Made by a program: the position numbers and the translations under genes. A model generated the notes under the pieces. That model saw only the letters and a list, made by a program, of their open reading frames with translations, had not been told where the DNA came from and did not search any database. 64,000 bases of DNA, from assembly GCA_037957365.1 (NCBI GenBank), contig JARHVA010004254.1, forward strand, positions 206,001 to 270,000, in the 5' to 3' direction. This document shows positions 24,790 to 38,303 of this stretch, one piece after another. Numbering within the stretch: the stretch's first letter is position 1; every line of letters starts with the position of its first letter. Source of the stretch: Torreya grandis. Its lineage: Eukaryota > Streptophyta > Pinopsida > Cupressales > Taxaceae.

Positions 24790-27700
24790 AGATATTTGAG
24801 GTAATTATTGTCACTTTGAGTTCCACCCTTTGAGAAGGTGTTTTAGGTCTTGTCATCCAATTGACGCAATGGGAATTTTCTAAGGATATGGGAATCCTAT
24901 GAATATAGAGAACCTATAGAGAGGGCTAGTTCCCTTTATTCCACACCTACTCAAATTACAAGGAAAAGGGAAAGGGAACGTTGAAAGAAAATAGAAAAAG
25001 GGTGATGCACTAGATTTTAGGTCTCCTCATTTTTACCATGAGTTGATCATAAAGTTAGGACAAGGATAAATATGATCAAAAATCTTCAAATAAATCTCTA
25101 GCATAAGTGTTTCAATATACAGGTTGTAGCTGATACAACAACTAAGAGGGACAATCAAGAGGCCCAGAATGAGGCACTAATGAGGTTATTCCACACTTAA
25201 AAATTACATAACCACTTGATACACACCATATGACTTGAAAGATATAACATATTCATAAAGAGGTGATAATGAAGATGATAACTTTAAGGTTGTTGGATAT
25301 CAACACTATCATTCATCAACAATTCAACATGAACACACTAGACATGATATTAAAAAGATAAAAACAATTTTTATTCACTTCAAAAGCAACAAAAACTATA
25401 AATTTTAGTAGGGATTCACCATAATAAATTTGAGGATGCTTTTATTATACATTCAAGTCCAAATATATAGAATAAAGGAGAATAAAAAGAAGGAAAGTAC
25501 ATGGAGGAAGTCCATTATGGTTGCCATCTATCATGAAACTAGTTACAATACAAGAGAAGGTTAATAAATAGTCTTATTATTCATATTCAACATGTTTTGG
25601 CTTGGAATAATGATTATATAATGAGAGGTATGGTAAAATTTACTCTTCATCCCCTATGACTCATCCTTGTTCGCTTGAAACTACCCTTTCTTGATTGAGG
25701 AGTTATAAGGTGACAACTTGACACATGGTTTGTTTGACCTCATTGGCATCTTTTTATGCCATTCTTGGCTCTTGAAATGAAACTCACATCTTAGTGAGAA
25801 TTAAAATTAGGACTTTTACCTCTTCATACTATGATCTTTGCCATTAGAACCTACAACTTCCATGTCTAATTATATTTGAACCAAAATACTGCAATGAAGA
25901 CAAGTCCATCCTTCTTTCAAGGTCTAGTTTTTGCTTGAAGATTATCACAAAAACCTTATTAACTATATGTAGGTATTGTATAAGATCAAATAGGCTCTGT
26001 TTATCTTGTATACCATCTTCAAGAACTAATGTATATGTGTATTATATATTTTAATGTCTTTAAGAGCATGCTTAACTTAAGATAAAGTTTTCATTAAGGA
26101 AATTGGTTGAGAACAACCTTTGAGATCTCTCTCCAAGATTCTTAGAGGCAATAATGAGGTTTATAAATAAATTTACTCCTTAATACCTATATATTCATAA
26201 TATGGAATGAAAGGTCCTTAATACAATCTTGAGAACATTGATAAAGGGTTGCATTTGATCTTGGAGAGCTCTCATCACCATGAAGCTAGAACACTACTTG
26301 TATCTCAACCTTTCAAAACTTCCTATAGCCATTGAAAAAGGCTTTTTTTCAACCTTGAGAGTATTTAAAATATGTGTTAGATTATTTCATAGATACTCTG
26401 AAGGTTCTTGATTCCATTTATGATATTTAGAAGGTTTACAAATTTAACCTCTCAATACAAACAAAGAAAGTCTCCACCTTAGTTTGGTTTAGTTATTTGA
26501 AACCCATATTATCATCATAAAAGTATTTTTTATGGATGTTTGAGTTTTATTAGACCTCTTCCCATCTTGAGAGGCCTTTCTAATTGATCAAAAAGCTTCT
26601 ACATAGCCAAAACCATGAAAATAGGCCTAAAAGGCATTTTATAGACTACTTGACTATGATTTTACTTTACACATTCCAACCTATTACTCAAATAGGTGAT
26701 AATGAGGGTTATAGACATCATTAAAGTGTTTACTAGATAAAACATGTGTATTAGGATCATTCAAACCATCATTCTCAATAATTGAGCTCTTTGAGGGCAA
26801 AAGGGTAGTTTTAGACCTATTTACTTTCTTAGCAATCATTCATAAAGATATACCACTTTTAGGATTGAAAAATGACATAAACATGGAGGAAATATACCCT
26901 ATAAAGAACCCCCTAAAGATATTTGGTCCCATGAAACTTATAAGCTAACTTCCCATGTGACAAAGTTGGCCTTATTGAGCTTTCAAGCCTGTATATGTGT
27001 ATTCAAGAGGACTGCTTTGAGCAAAAAGGTTGTAAATGCTTTTTTTCTTGTTGGAAATGCTTTACTTATATTTTATCTATATTCCATGAGGTATATTTAT
27101 GGTTTTAAAAATATTTGACTTCCTTAAAAGTATTAAAACTTTTTTTAACCCATAGTTGTGGTTTCATGATAGTTTAGGGGTTTTGAGCTTAACTACCATC
27201 TTTTGATGTGTTTTATTCAAAAATTGCACCCAATCACTATATGAAACTTATTCAGAGTTATATTCACTTGGAATTACTTTCCAAACCTCTTTATTATCAC
27301 AAAAACTTTATATTTTTTCTAAATTCCTGTGTGCATGCTTATAAGTGTGGATTACATGTCTAAAGCCCATTATAGACTTGGTCTTGGGTTGATATCCCTA
27401 CCTTATATGAGCTCAAATAATATTGATATAAAATTATATATTATTTGACTTGTTTTAAAACCTATTATAAGGAGGAACCATACAAGACTTATCAAGAACC
27501 TCTTATTTCAAACTTGTAAACATGTATAGTCTACTAGTTTATGCATGACTACATTTGTTCTTTGCCATCTATTTTATTTACAATATTGGAGTAGGTTTAA
27601 TGCTAAATATATAAGGATAAACATACCAATAATTTATTTTAGAATTCCTTTATGAATGCAGGTCTATAAATTTTTGCATCATATTGAAACCCCTATTTAA

Positions 27701-28950
27701 GAACACTTTATTATATGGCCTTAAGCCTACCACCTACAACTTCCTATTGAGGAAGATCATGGAGTGTATGCACACTTGATTAATGAATTATTAATATATT
27801 TAATATTAATTATAACAACAATAAACCAATCATGTTATTGGTTTCTTAAAGATCAAATTTCAACTACAATGTTGATCTCTTAGGTCTTCTACAAGTCTAA
27901 CACCTTCTCCAAAAGAACATAGCCCAGTCTAGTCACTAGATAACTTGGATCACCTAGATAATTATTTTAACATGTTCACACAATGGTGATATACCTTACT
28001 ATGAATTTTTGATCTCAAAAATCTAGGAAAATATAGTTAATCCTTTCTTTCTAGGCCTTTCTCAATGACAACCTATAAGAAGCATTAAACATAATCAATT
28101 GGTATGCATGCATACATTATTTTATTGGAGTTTTATATCCTATATTTTCCTTGATGAGTTTTGATGGGGATTGATGAAGTTGAATACACTGTGAAAACCC
28201 TATTTCCAATCACTTTCATGCATGGAAACATCTCACAGTACAAGAATCATGAATATTGTGCCAAAAGACTACAAACCATAATATTTATGCCAATGTAGAT
28301 CTGATCTATGGTTGTATGTTTTGGTTTTGGTGTTGCATAGACTAATAAAAGTGTGTATTATGTGTCTTAAATTTTCCATGAGCCTACAACCTTCCACTTT
28401 CTCAAACTAGCCCAAAACTCACATTTATTCACATTCTACATACCTGTACCTTTACATTCCACTTATTAATACATTAGATGATTTATTAGATATGGTTTAG
28501 GAGAAATAATTATACCCTAAAATATATCTCACAACTTTTCATTTATTCTAATTATATCATAAATGCACTCAAATTCTCTAAAATTGAGCACCTGGGGTTT
28601 TGAAGGGTTTTAGGAGCAGTTGTCTTCTTAGTGATTATTCATAAAGCATCATCCATCTAACCCTAAACATATACTATGAATAAATTATTTAAGACACAAC
28701 ATGGGCAAAGAACCAGCTAAAATAAAAACACATCATCCTTGTTATCCATTCAATCATAAATCAAACATGTACATAAGTACTAAGTTAAAATTAAAATCAA
28801 AGGTGAAAAGTGAATCATATAATATGGATTATGCAAAACTTTGATTCTCCTATAACTTTGAAACATATTTTAAACCTTGAAATGACCTTAAGTTTATGTT
28901 TTTAAAATTATACACCATAGACTTTTAGTTCACAAGTCCTCAAATTAGGA
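24790..28950 (-). repeat. Divergent LTR copy C of the 3-kb LTR family
   Basis: Its order of blocks follows LTR copies A and B: 'ATTGTCACTTTGAG' at the left end, 'AAGGAAAAGGGAAAGGGAAC', 'GATGCACTAGATTTTA', 'ACACACCATATGACTTGAAAG', and towards the right 'GAAGGGTTTTAGGAG' with 'GTGATTATTCATAAAGC'. It is more diverged and about 1 kb longer than A/B, so it carries insertions or is a related subfamily. Strand is given by analogy with A/B, whose TGTTGG start lies on the minus strand. The right boundary is uncertain. Confidence 0.45.
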
Positions 28951-29974
28951 TATTCAATCAATAATTTATCCCTATTTATATTTTAAAATGGGGTGTGTGT
29001 GTGTTAAGACACAAAAAATGGTAACTTAGAATGAAAAATAATCATGCATATTTGAGAACCCATAATCTTAGTTATGTATTATAATAAAGCTTTATCTCTA
29101 TTTAAAAAATAATAAATAAACCAGACCTTAAAAAAGAATCTTAATTCCTCATGCAACATACTAACACTTTTCATTCCTTGGATTTGGGTGTGTGATTTTT
29201 TTTATAAAATTAATTTCTCTTAATCATGAGAGTTTTAACAAAGACCTGAATAAACATAGTAGGTTTCAGTTTGACCTCAAATTTTTTAACAAAGTAGTAA
29301 AAGAAGCTTGGGCATTGCTATATTTCCATCCAGTCATTTATATCCCTGATAGAGATACCTTTGATTCCAATGAAAGCCTTGATCTACTATTATCTAGGTA
29401 TCCATATCCCTGATAGAGACACATATAAAAGAAGGGTTTGAATCACCACTAGTTGGGTGTATGTATAAAAAAATTTATTTTAATCAATATGTCTCTATCA
29501 TTGTGTATCCATTTGTATGTTTATTATCTCCCATCCAAGTTTTAGCATGTAATAGTGAAATTAATCTTTAGAAATTAAAATTATTTGTAAAATTTACATG
29601 ACTATATCAAAGTAAATCCTAGAGGTTTAGTAAACTCATTTAGTCTAAGAATAATATAATTTAGTCATACGACATACCTAAATCCCAGAAGCTTAATTAC
29701 TATTCGAATAAATCCTTATGAAAACTAATTGTGCATCTTTTTTAGTCATCCCTTTATTTTTGGTAAGTATTTTCTAACTTTAGCATAGGAAATTAGGTAT
29801 TATCTAAAATTTTAGAAAACTAATCTAGAAATCATAACAAATAATTTACTAAAAAAAAATTCAAAAAGTAGGAAACATGTAATCTAATAAAGTATAAAAG
29901 CTACTCTAGAAAGTAGTAAATCTAATCTAGAAGGTAGGAAATATAATCTAATCCTACATACACATATCCATTTA
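28951..29974. other. Unassigned segment with small duplications
   Basis: The 73-codon open frame at 29,192-29,413 has no recognisable motif. A 'ATATCCCTGATAGAGA' sequence occurs twice, about 63 bp apart (near 29,340 and 29,403). A 'TAATCTAGAA-GTAGGAAA' motif recurs at 29,860-29,950. Confidence 0.35.
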
Positions 29975-32964
29975 TGGTCACTATTATCACTCTAAATTTC
30001 ACCCTTTAGGAATTTTTTAAAGCCTTCCTCATTCATATGATAGAATGGACACACCTCTAGGTTGTGTGTAACCTAATAGCTGATGTGAATCTCTATATTA
30101 GGGCTAGCTCCCTTGATGTATCCTCTGAAACTACTACTAAACCTATGCTTGTAAGGAAAAGGGAGAGAGGTAACTGAAAAAAGTAAATTGGAAGTGATGC
30201 ACCAAATTTCATGAACACTACAACTCATTTATAGGTGTAAAATGAACTATAGGACTAACTTGAAACCACATTACTCCTAATCTGATCCTCTAAGATCAAT
30301 ATTTCAATATGGAGGGTGTAGATGATTCTCATGGTAAGAGGGATCATCAACAGGTCTAGAATAAGACACTAATTAATGTATACCACTCCTTAACCTCTAA
30401 AAAACTACTTGAATCACACCATATGACCTACAAGTGGGACTTTAAATTGCATGAAAGTGAAAAGATAGGACAAGATACCAAAGAAATCTAAATCAAAACT
30501 TGATAAGATCAACTACCATTAGATGCACACTAAAATATAGCCATAAAATAAGGTGAAAATTAGTTGTATATTTATTAAATTTCTTATAAAAGGAGTGGGT
30601 ATTTGTCATACTCTAGTGGAGGATAATTACAATTCCAATTTAAGGCCATACTTATAGAAGAAAGAAGGAGAAAGAGAGATACAGTACATGGAGAGAGTCT
30701 ATGAAAAATGTCATCCATCACCAATCAGTTAAAAATCCAAGTGGAATATGAGATAATAGTCCTTTAATTTTATTTCAATGTGTGTTTCTTGATGTGATGA
30801 TGGTCTTCATGAAGTTGGCATAAGAGTTCTTGGTTGTGCTTGATGACTCATCAAACCTCTCTTGAAACTACCATACCCTCCTTGATTGGGGGGTTACACA
30901 TAGGAATGACTACCTCCACCACGTTTATATATATTCTTCACACCTCATGAGATGATTTGAAACTCATTAAACTAAAGCAAGAGGTCTAACATCTCATATG
31001 CCCACTTTATCATCTTGTCAAGCTTCATAAATACATAGTAAAAACCTCTAACTTGGTGAATTCACATGATTTGCGAAGAGGAGGCCTAATTATTATTTTA
31101 ATATCATTTTAATATTGTCATAAACTTCCATGAAAATTTTTATCCTTGTATCCCACCTAAAATTCCCAAAAATGCCCAATTTGGTCTTTTTAGGCCTCAA
31201 AAGGCCCTGAATTGGCGTAGGGAGTCAAAAATGAGTTTTAAGGCTCATATAGCTCTCTTATTAGGTTAATTAGATAGGTTTTAATTTGGAAAAAAAAATT
31301 TATGTTATAAAAATACAAAAATACCTCATCGAATTCTCAAATACAAATTCTTTCAAAAATGTATATTTGTTTCCTTGTAGGTGACATAGAGGTGTTTTGA
31401 AGTGACGTAGGCTCATTTTGTCTCTTTATGAGTTGTATGATCATTTATTAAAGTATTAAAAATATTTATACACCATATAATAATATTTTATGTCCTTGAA
31501 AAGGTCTAAAACACCCAACTCGTACATCATCCATGAGCAAACTCTCAAGAAAACCTTGATTTTCTTCATAATACAGACTTGTGTTTTGACATTTCCTTTG
31601 CCTTAATGGGGTATATAGACATGAAACTAGTTTATTTTATTAAATGTTTCTCCCAACCTTCATTCAAAATTTCATGCTTTTTTCGATCTCTAAAACTCCA
31701 GTTATGGCAATTTTAGTGTTGCCTCACTTTGCATTTTGTTCATTTGCATGACTGGAGGTCTATATTTTGGCATTTTATTGATTTATATGAGGTATAAATA
31801 CCTTATTATTTTTTAATTATAACCTATATGAACCATTATAACCATTACAATCTTTATCAATCAATAAATCCACCTAAAATCACCTTTTTAGACTTGCAAC
31901 AACCTAGATATTGAGAACAATGGCACCTAGGAAAAGTGAAATGAGCATTTATTGAGTTTTATGAGGTATTAATACATAATTTATTTTTAATTTGGACATT
32001 TATTATCCCATATAACCATTTAAACCATTGGATTCATTCAACCAATCACATAAAACTCTAAAAAATACCTTTTTCTAACTGTAACACTTGCATTCTTAAA
32101 ACCCTTCAACCTATACCTATACATTTCACCATTAATTAAATTTAAAATTTTATTGAATAAGATGTAATAAGGTTATTTATGTCCTTAATATATCACACAA
32201 CTTTTAATTTTCATCAATGGATTCATAAATTCATTTCAAATAAGAGAAAACTATGAGGTTGGGTTTTTGGAGGGGTTTAAGGACCTGCAAACACTATTAG
32301 TGATTGTTCATAAAGTTATGGCCCTCTTTCTCAAAAAAAATTATAAAAATTTAAGGGAATAAGGGTTACATCCAAAATTCAATATAATTGGTCCTTTTTT
32401 GCCTCCTCCTTCATAAACTATCCATCATAAATTTGCCCTTCTTCACAAGTTTGTGACCCAATGAAGATCTTGAACTACCTTTCCCTTGTCTTGAACCTAT
32501 AAACTCATGTCCTATCATTATTTTGGATTGATAAGTATATATAAGGATGTGTTATACCATTTTGGTCCTTTGTCACTTATGATATTTTCACTTCACTTCA
32601 ATGTAGCATCTTATTTTCTCACAATATGACAGCTTTAACCTACCACTTTCATGTTGAATACTAACTCACAAGATTTGGCATATGTGTGGAACATCCAAGT
32701 CAACTATTTGAATTTTAGACTGACCCTACCAAGATTGAATCATGTTTTTGAGACACAAAATTTACTTTTTCAATAAGTATTTTCATAAGTAATGACTTGG
32801 ATAAGTATAAAATTATGGAAACATAAACCTTAACTTTTGTAAAAAATACTTTAAACTATGTTAAACATGACATTTTGAGGGAATTTGACTCAAAAGGACC
32901 ACTTATAATAACTCAACATTAGTTTGAACATGTTAAGGTTAAATGGTGTCAAAAATTTCCAACA
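29975..32964 (-). repeat. LTR copy A (about 2.99 kb)
   Basis: Direct homologue of copy B (35,170-36,664 joined to 45,027-46,524) over its whole length. On the minus strand both begin TGTTGGAAA and end near GATAATAGT. Landmarks on the plus strand include 'CTATTATCACTCTAAAT', 'GGAAAAGGGAGAGAGGTAAC', 'CACACCATATGACCTACAAG', 'CAAACTCTCAAGAAAACCTT' and 'TCAAAAGGACCACTTA'. Orientation is inferred from the TGTTGG start and from the minus-strand coding that lies between A and B. It contains no long ORF. Confidence 0.7.
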
Positions 32965-33279
32965 TTCATGGTGACCTCCAGGGGGTGATTGTTTGATAAG
33001 AACTCTAGACCAGTAACCTTACTAGTCCATTGGGCTATGGAGTCACATGTCATCACTTCAAAATAATATGAGCTAAAAAAAAGGGGCTGAAAATGTATTG
33101 AAACAAATGAAGGGATGACTGATAATACCTTTAACATGAACAAAAAAGCAAAAGAGAATACACACTATGCTAAGAATCACTTAGAGGAAAGATAAGATAA
33201 TAAACAACTATACAAACAATGTGCAAGAGGAACTTGGAAAAATCAAAAACATTAACCTACTATGTATAAAACCTCAAAT
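32965..33279 (-). other. 3' end of internal domain next to LTR A
   Basis: A 64-codon minus-strand open frame (32,949-33,143) crosses the LTR boundary and includes 'SKVTGLEFLSNNHPLEVT'. I do not recognise it. By position this is the last internal segment before the 3' LTR. No clear polypurine tract is visible. Confidence 0.3.
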
Positions 33280-34977
33280 AATTACTCCACATAGATCAAA
33301 TTGGCCTTTCATATATAGATTCCACTGGATACTTGCTTGTGAGGTGAGAGACATGCATTACCTCATGAACTGTTAGCATGTTCATGACCTTCTTGACTAG
33401 CAAGTAAACCCAAAACATCCATTATATTAGATGGAGTAAACATATATCAAATGTATACATAATATTTTTTTGGCTCTATGCTCACCTCATGTTTCTCTCC
33501 AACCTTAAAAGTGCCTTCAAGAGTAATCACATTCTGATTTGTGGGGAAAACTACCACCTTAGCCCCTATTAGCTCCCTGAGACATTAATCTTGGTCTATC
33601 ATGAAATTTTTAATAATGTCATCTTGATTGACAAATGTTTCAATTTTTTCAAGTCCTTTGAGATTTTCTATATTCTATCTTGAACCTTCTTCATGGCCTA
33701 TTTGGGGTATGATTTGACTAGCATCTCCTTAAACATGGTCTTGAATATGTTTCCTAATAGTGACAACCACTCTATCAATGTCTTCATTAGGAGATGTAGG
33801 CCTGTAAAAAGTCTCAAACTCATTACAAATGTTAAGGTATTGCTACCACAAATGATCAAAAATTTCTTGTTCAATAAGGGCCATTACAATTTCATTCAAG
33901 CCTTCACTTTTCCCACCTTTAGGATTGTTCTCTTCATGTTCATTTTGAGGCTCCACAAGTCTTGGGAGCATGAATTCTTTTTTTTGAAATATCATATTAA
34001 AATTCATTAGCTATAACTAATGCAACTTATTTAACCTCCTCGCTAAGGACATGCCCAGAATATTGATTTACCTTTCCTTTGTTAAGAAGGATACCAATGG
34101 TGATATTTTCATCATACTCACTTGAGGAGTCCTCTTCTTCAGTTTTAAACTCTTCATCTACCCTCCATATAATAGGTTCTTCTTCAAAGATGGGATGCTC
34201 GTGATCATGAATGATATTTGGGATTGGATAGGCACTCATGAATCATGCAATTTTGAGAGCAATGGGCTTATATAAGGGATCTCAAAAAGGGGAAAATAAT
34301 TTTTTTTAAAGGCTTCCTCATTCTTCTCCTTCTAATCACCAACAAATCTCTCAAGTTCTGATGTGCTTTGATCCTTAACTTCCTCAACAAGCACTTATTC
34401 CTTATTTTGGATGCATTCTTGATTTAAAATCCATGATGGAAATGCTTTAGGTTCTTATGGAGGGATGAATGAATCTTGTATAGGAAAAGGTTATTCTTTA
34501 GCTTCAATTCACCAATATAGGCATTCTCCATCTTGCTTCTCTAATGACTCTACCACTTGCTTCCAACTTGGAATTATGAACCTAGAAGCTTCATATTGAT
34601 GGTGTGTTGTAACTTGTGCTAGGTTGGGGGAAAGATAAGGTTGAATTTAAGTAGGAGATGGAATATAAGGATAATTATATTGGGTTTCATGCCTCTCAAA
34701 CTCTACTAATTGCATTAACTCATGTAAATAATTAGAGGAGGTAGAGATAAATTAACCAAGCTCTTGGTGTGGGAAAGGAGGATAACATTCTTGATAATAA
34801 ATTTGATCATTTTCATAGCTTGGGTCATATAAGGGAAAGCTAATATATACTAATATGACTCAGCATAGGGCTAGTATAGGATTGATAAAGGTCATTATAC
34901 TAATGATAAGGATCATTATATTGCTAATAAGGAGGTGTAAAACAGAAATTCTCTCCATACTCAGCCATCCAACTTCA
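33280..34977 (-). pseudogene. Unrecognised ORF between LTRs A and B
   Basis: Minus-strand coding of about 550 codons with frameshifts and stops, starting at an ATG near 34,960 ('MAEYGENFCFTPPY'). The N-terminus has a Tyr/Asn/Asp-rich repeat ('QYNDPYH', 'YNDLYQS'). A middle part (34,027-34,239) is acidic ('RVDEEFKTEEEDSSSEYDE'). A later segment (33,590-33,480) reads 'ELIGAKVVVFPTNQNVITLE' and 'GTFKVGEKHEVSIEPKKYY'. It has none of the knuckle, protease, RT or integrase motifs. It lies in the orientation of the LTRs, just after a primer-site-like sequence, so it is probably the gag-like or extra protein of a non-autonomous element. Function unknown. Confidence 0.45.
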
Positions 34978-35139
34978 TGATGTAAATAAAAAAAATAGAA
35001 AATATCAAAAAATATTTGATATAAGTATCTAGGTTACTAGAACCAGCTGAGTGAAACTAAAATTCACCACTGGTGTTTGATAGAAATGCCTCTAAAGGCT
35101 GGTATATTGAAGAACACACGAAATTTTTTGCAATAGATG

Positions 35140-35175
35140 AATTACTTGTTGCACTTGTCCCACTGAACATGCCAT
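35140..35175 (-). other. Candidate primer-binding site downstream of LTR B
   Basis: On the minus strand LTR B is followed by TGGCATGTTCAGTGGGAC. This resembles the TGGCGAC--C-CTGGGGAC stretch that follows the 5' LTR in Tat-lineage elements. The match is partial, so treat it as a positional candidate. Confidence 0.3.
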
Positions 35176-36664
35176 AACTATTATCACTCTAAATTACACC
35201 ATTGAAGAGGTTGTTCAAGCCTTCTTCATTCATATTATAATATAGAGACACCTCTAAGTTATGGGTAACTTAATAGTTGAGTTAAATCTCTATATTAGGG
35301 ATATTTCCCTTGATATATCACATAAAACTACTACTAAACTTATAATTTCAAGGAAAAGGGAGAGAGGTAACTAAAAAAAATTAAATGAGAGGTGATGCAC
35401 CAAATTTCATGACTAATACCACTCATTTTTAGGTGCATAATGAACTATAGGACTAACTTGAAACCAATCTACTCCTAATCTTATATTTTTGCATTGGTAT
35501 TTAAATATAGAGGATGTATATGATGTTCATAGTAAGAGGGATCATCAAGAGGTATAGAATATGACACTAATGAATTCACATCACCCCTTAACCTCTTCTA
35601 AACTAATTAAAACACACCATATGACATACAAGAGGGACTCTAAACTGCATGGAGGTGAAAATAAAGGACAACATACCAATGAGAATTGAATCAACACTTG
35701 ATAAGATCAACTACCATTAGATACACACTAAAATATATTCATAAGAGAAGGTGAAAATCAATTTTTTATTTCTTCAATGGATTACAAAAGGATAAATACT
35801 TCACCATACTCAATTGAAGGATACTTACAATGTTATTCAAGGCCATACTTATATAAGAAATAATGGGAAAGAGAGAAATAGTACATGGAGAGAGTCTATG
35901 AAAAATGTCATCCATCATAAATCAGTTACAAATCCAAGTGGAAGCTGAGATAATATTCTTTTCATTTTCCCTCAACATGTGTTTCTTGATGTGATGATGG
36001 TCTTCATGAATTTGGTGTAAGAGTTCTTCGTTGTGATTGATGACTCATCAAACTTATCTTAGAAATGCCCTACCCTCCTTGATTAGGGGGTTACACACCT
36101 ACATAAATACCTATAACACATTTATATCTCTTCTTGACACTTCATGAGATGATGAAAAAATCATAAAACTAATGCAATAGGTCTGACATCTCATATGCCC
36201 ACTTGGTCATCTTTCCAAGTTTGCCAAATGTATAGTGAAAACTTGAAACTTGGTGAATTCACATGATTTGGGAAGAGAATAAGATAATGAGGATTTGAAT
36301 ATAATTTTCATGTTGACATATACCTCCATGCAATTTTTCATCCCTTTATTCCACCTATAACTCCTAAAAAATCCTAATTTGGTCTTTATAGGCCTCAAAA
36401 AGCCCTGAATTGAATTAGGGGGTCAAAAATGAGTTTGAAGTCTCACCTAGGTCTCTTATTGGGTTCATTGGATAGGTTTAAATTGGGAAGACCTATGGGA
36501 GTTATAAAAATTCAAAAATACCTACTCAAACTTTCAAACAAAAATTCTTTTAAAAATGCTTATTTTTGCCCTATAAGTGACATAGAGGTGTTTTAAAGTA
36601 AATTGAGATCATTTTATCTCTTTCTGAGCTGGATGATCATTGATTCAAGTCTACACAAATGTCA
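35170..36664 (-). repeat. LTR copy B, left segment
   Basis: Matches LTR copy A from 29,975 to about 31,465, starting with 'CTATTATCACTCTAAAT' and running through 'GTGACATAGAGGTGTTTT'. Homology stops near 'AAATGTCA' and resumes at 45,027, so an 8.36-kb insertion splits the copy. Confidence 0.7.
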
Positions 36665-36691
36665 TCCATAACTATAGATAGGGAATATTTT

Positions 36692-36693
<2 letters not shown>

Positions 36694-36722
<29 letters not shown>
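36694..36722. repeat. (TA)n microsatellite
   Basis: About 14 perfect TA dinucleotides in the AT-rich insert. Confidence 0.9.
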
Positions 36723-36725
<3 letters not shown>

Positions 36726-38091
36726 TTAGGGATAGATATTGGTTGGTATCCATTTATATAGATAGGCATCTCTATATATAGGTAAGGTCTCTATGACTGG
36801 GATTCTAGAGATCGAACCCAGAATCTACCAACCAAAATCCATCTCTATATCTACTCCCCCCAAATTAATTATGTAAGAAATATTATTTTGATAGGATTTA
36901 TCCATACAGTGACAACATGTAATTATGAGAGTTGGTAAGGTCGATGACCTTGTGTTTGTTTTCAAAGCAATACAAGCATAATCTTTATGCTTTTTCAATT
37001 TGAATTTTTTCCCCACTCAATGGATTGATGACCATTCACTACCAATGAGGGATTGATTTTAATCCCACGTTGAGATGATTGGATTTCACCAATATAAACC
37101 ATAAATTTCATCCCTAGTAAGAGTGGATGATAGATCTATACTTTTCTATAGCAGGAAAGTTATTAATAGATAACTCTCCTAATCTATTTCAGCTTACGAT
37201 CCAAACGAGTCACACATACACCCTAGCACATACTCCTTTATGTTAAGGACATCCTCGAAGAGAAGGATATTTTTTTCTATTTTATATTAGATTTCTCATA
37301 TTTCTAATAAGTTGTTAAATAGTCGGCACTCTGAATTCTATGCTAAATTAAAGGGTTTAGATTGATCCTAACCAACTTATAATAGTTAATATTATAACAG
37401 TAATTAATAAAAATTAACTTTATAAAATAAATTTATACATTAGAACTAATTCATGGAATAAATGATGAGATAACATGAATTATTACAATTATTGATTTAA
37501 TACTTAATTTACTTCAATTACTAGACAAGTAATAAACCTATATATAGATTTTTTTACCAACCCTTCCCCCCAAGATAAATTTTTTTGGCCCTTATATAAA
37601 CTACACTATATATGGTGAGTTGAGTTTAAATATGGAGGGTATCCCCCTATATAGATAAGGGAGGGTCACACCATATATATATTTGAATTATTAATAATCT
37701 TGTCTATGTATCTGGTGATAATTTGCATCACAAAAAACAATTGTTTCTTTCCTCATCTAATTCTCACAATAAATAGATTTTAAAAACCAAGCAGCTTGGG
37801 AAACAAAATGAATTTGTCTATCAATGTAAGGTTCATAATCAACTCTTTTACTATATGAAATATGATCAAATAACTCTACCTTTTATGTTTGATTATTTAT
37901 GATCTCTCTCAATTCTGTTGAGACCTCCTTTGATTTTTATTTTAATACCTTCCACATTTGCCTCTTCACCTAGTTTATAGCTTTGTTCATTATTTTTCTT
38001 ATTTCAACTCTCTCCTTTAGTTTTATAGCAATATATTATGCAAGAATATTAGGTTATATATAAGGTTTATCTATGGTATGATAGATATAGA

Positions 38092-38096
38092 TAGGG
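38092..38096 (+). repeat. Target-site duplication, left copy (TAGGG)
   Basis: TAGGG immediately precedes the TGTCATG start of the first LTR and recurs at 44,865-44,869 directly after the CA end of the fourth LTR. A 5-bp duplication is the usual size for LTR retrotransposons. Confidence 0.85.
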
Positions 38097-38272
38097 TGTC
38101 ATGTCCCCTTTTTAGTTGACATCTTCAGAATGGATGGTTAGCCTATTATGCGATCTTTGTAGGCTAATAGGATGGATAGAAGGTCTTGATGGAGATTGGC
38201 TTGGCTTCGTTTAGCAGAATTTGTCCAGTTGGCTTTCGTTTGGGCTTGATCAGACATATATTGAGGGAGATA

Positions 38273-38303
38273 TTAATATTTGATTGATTTAATCAAATAT
38301 TAA
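38273..38303. promoter_or_regulatory. Conserved LTR hairpin
   Basis: TTAATATTTGATT and its exact reverse complement AATCAAATATTAA flank a 5-nt loop (GATTT). The structure is kept in all four LTRs. It may be a protein-binding dyad in U3 or simply an AT-rich palindrome; function is not known. Confidence 0.7.

Larger units (their letters stand above)
36665..38096. other. Unidentified insert inside LTR B (left part)
   Basis: Not present in LTR A, so this was inserted into LTR B. It continues at 44,870-45,026 after the younger element and totals about 1.6 kb. It is AT-rich, with repeated CTATATAG/TATAGATAGG strings, C- and G-runs, a (TA)n tract, and a minus-strand GGTTCGATCTC (about 36,818) that resembles a tRNA B-box. 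No coding was seen and I could not define its termini, although TACACA on the left and TGTGTACA on the right are weakly inverted. Confidence 0.45.

Noticed and set aside
36815..36830. tRNA gene or SINE from the GGTTCGATC B-box-like string
   Set aside because: No A-box at the right distance, no acceptor stem and no poly-A or tail were found. Kept only as a note on the insert.
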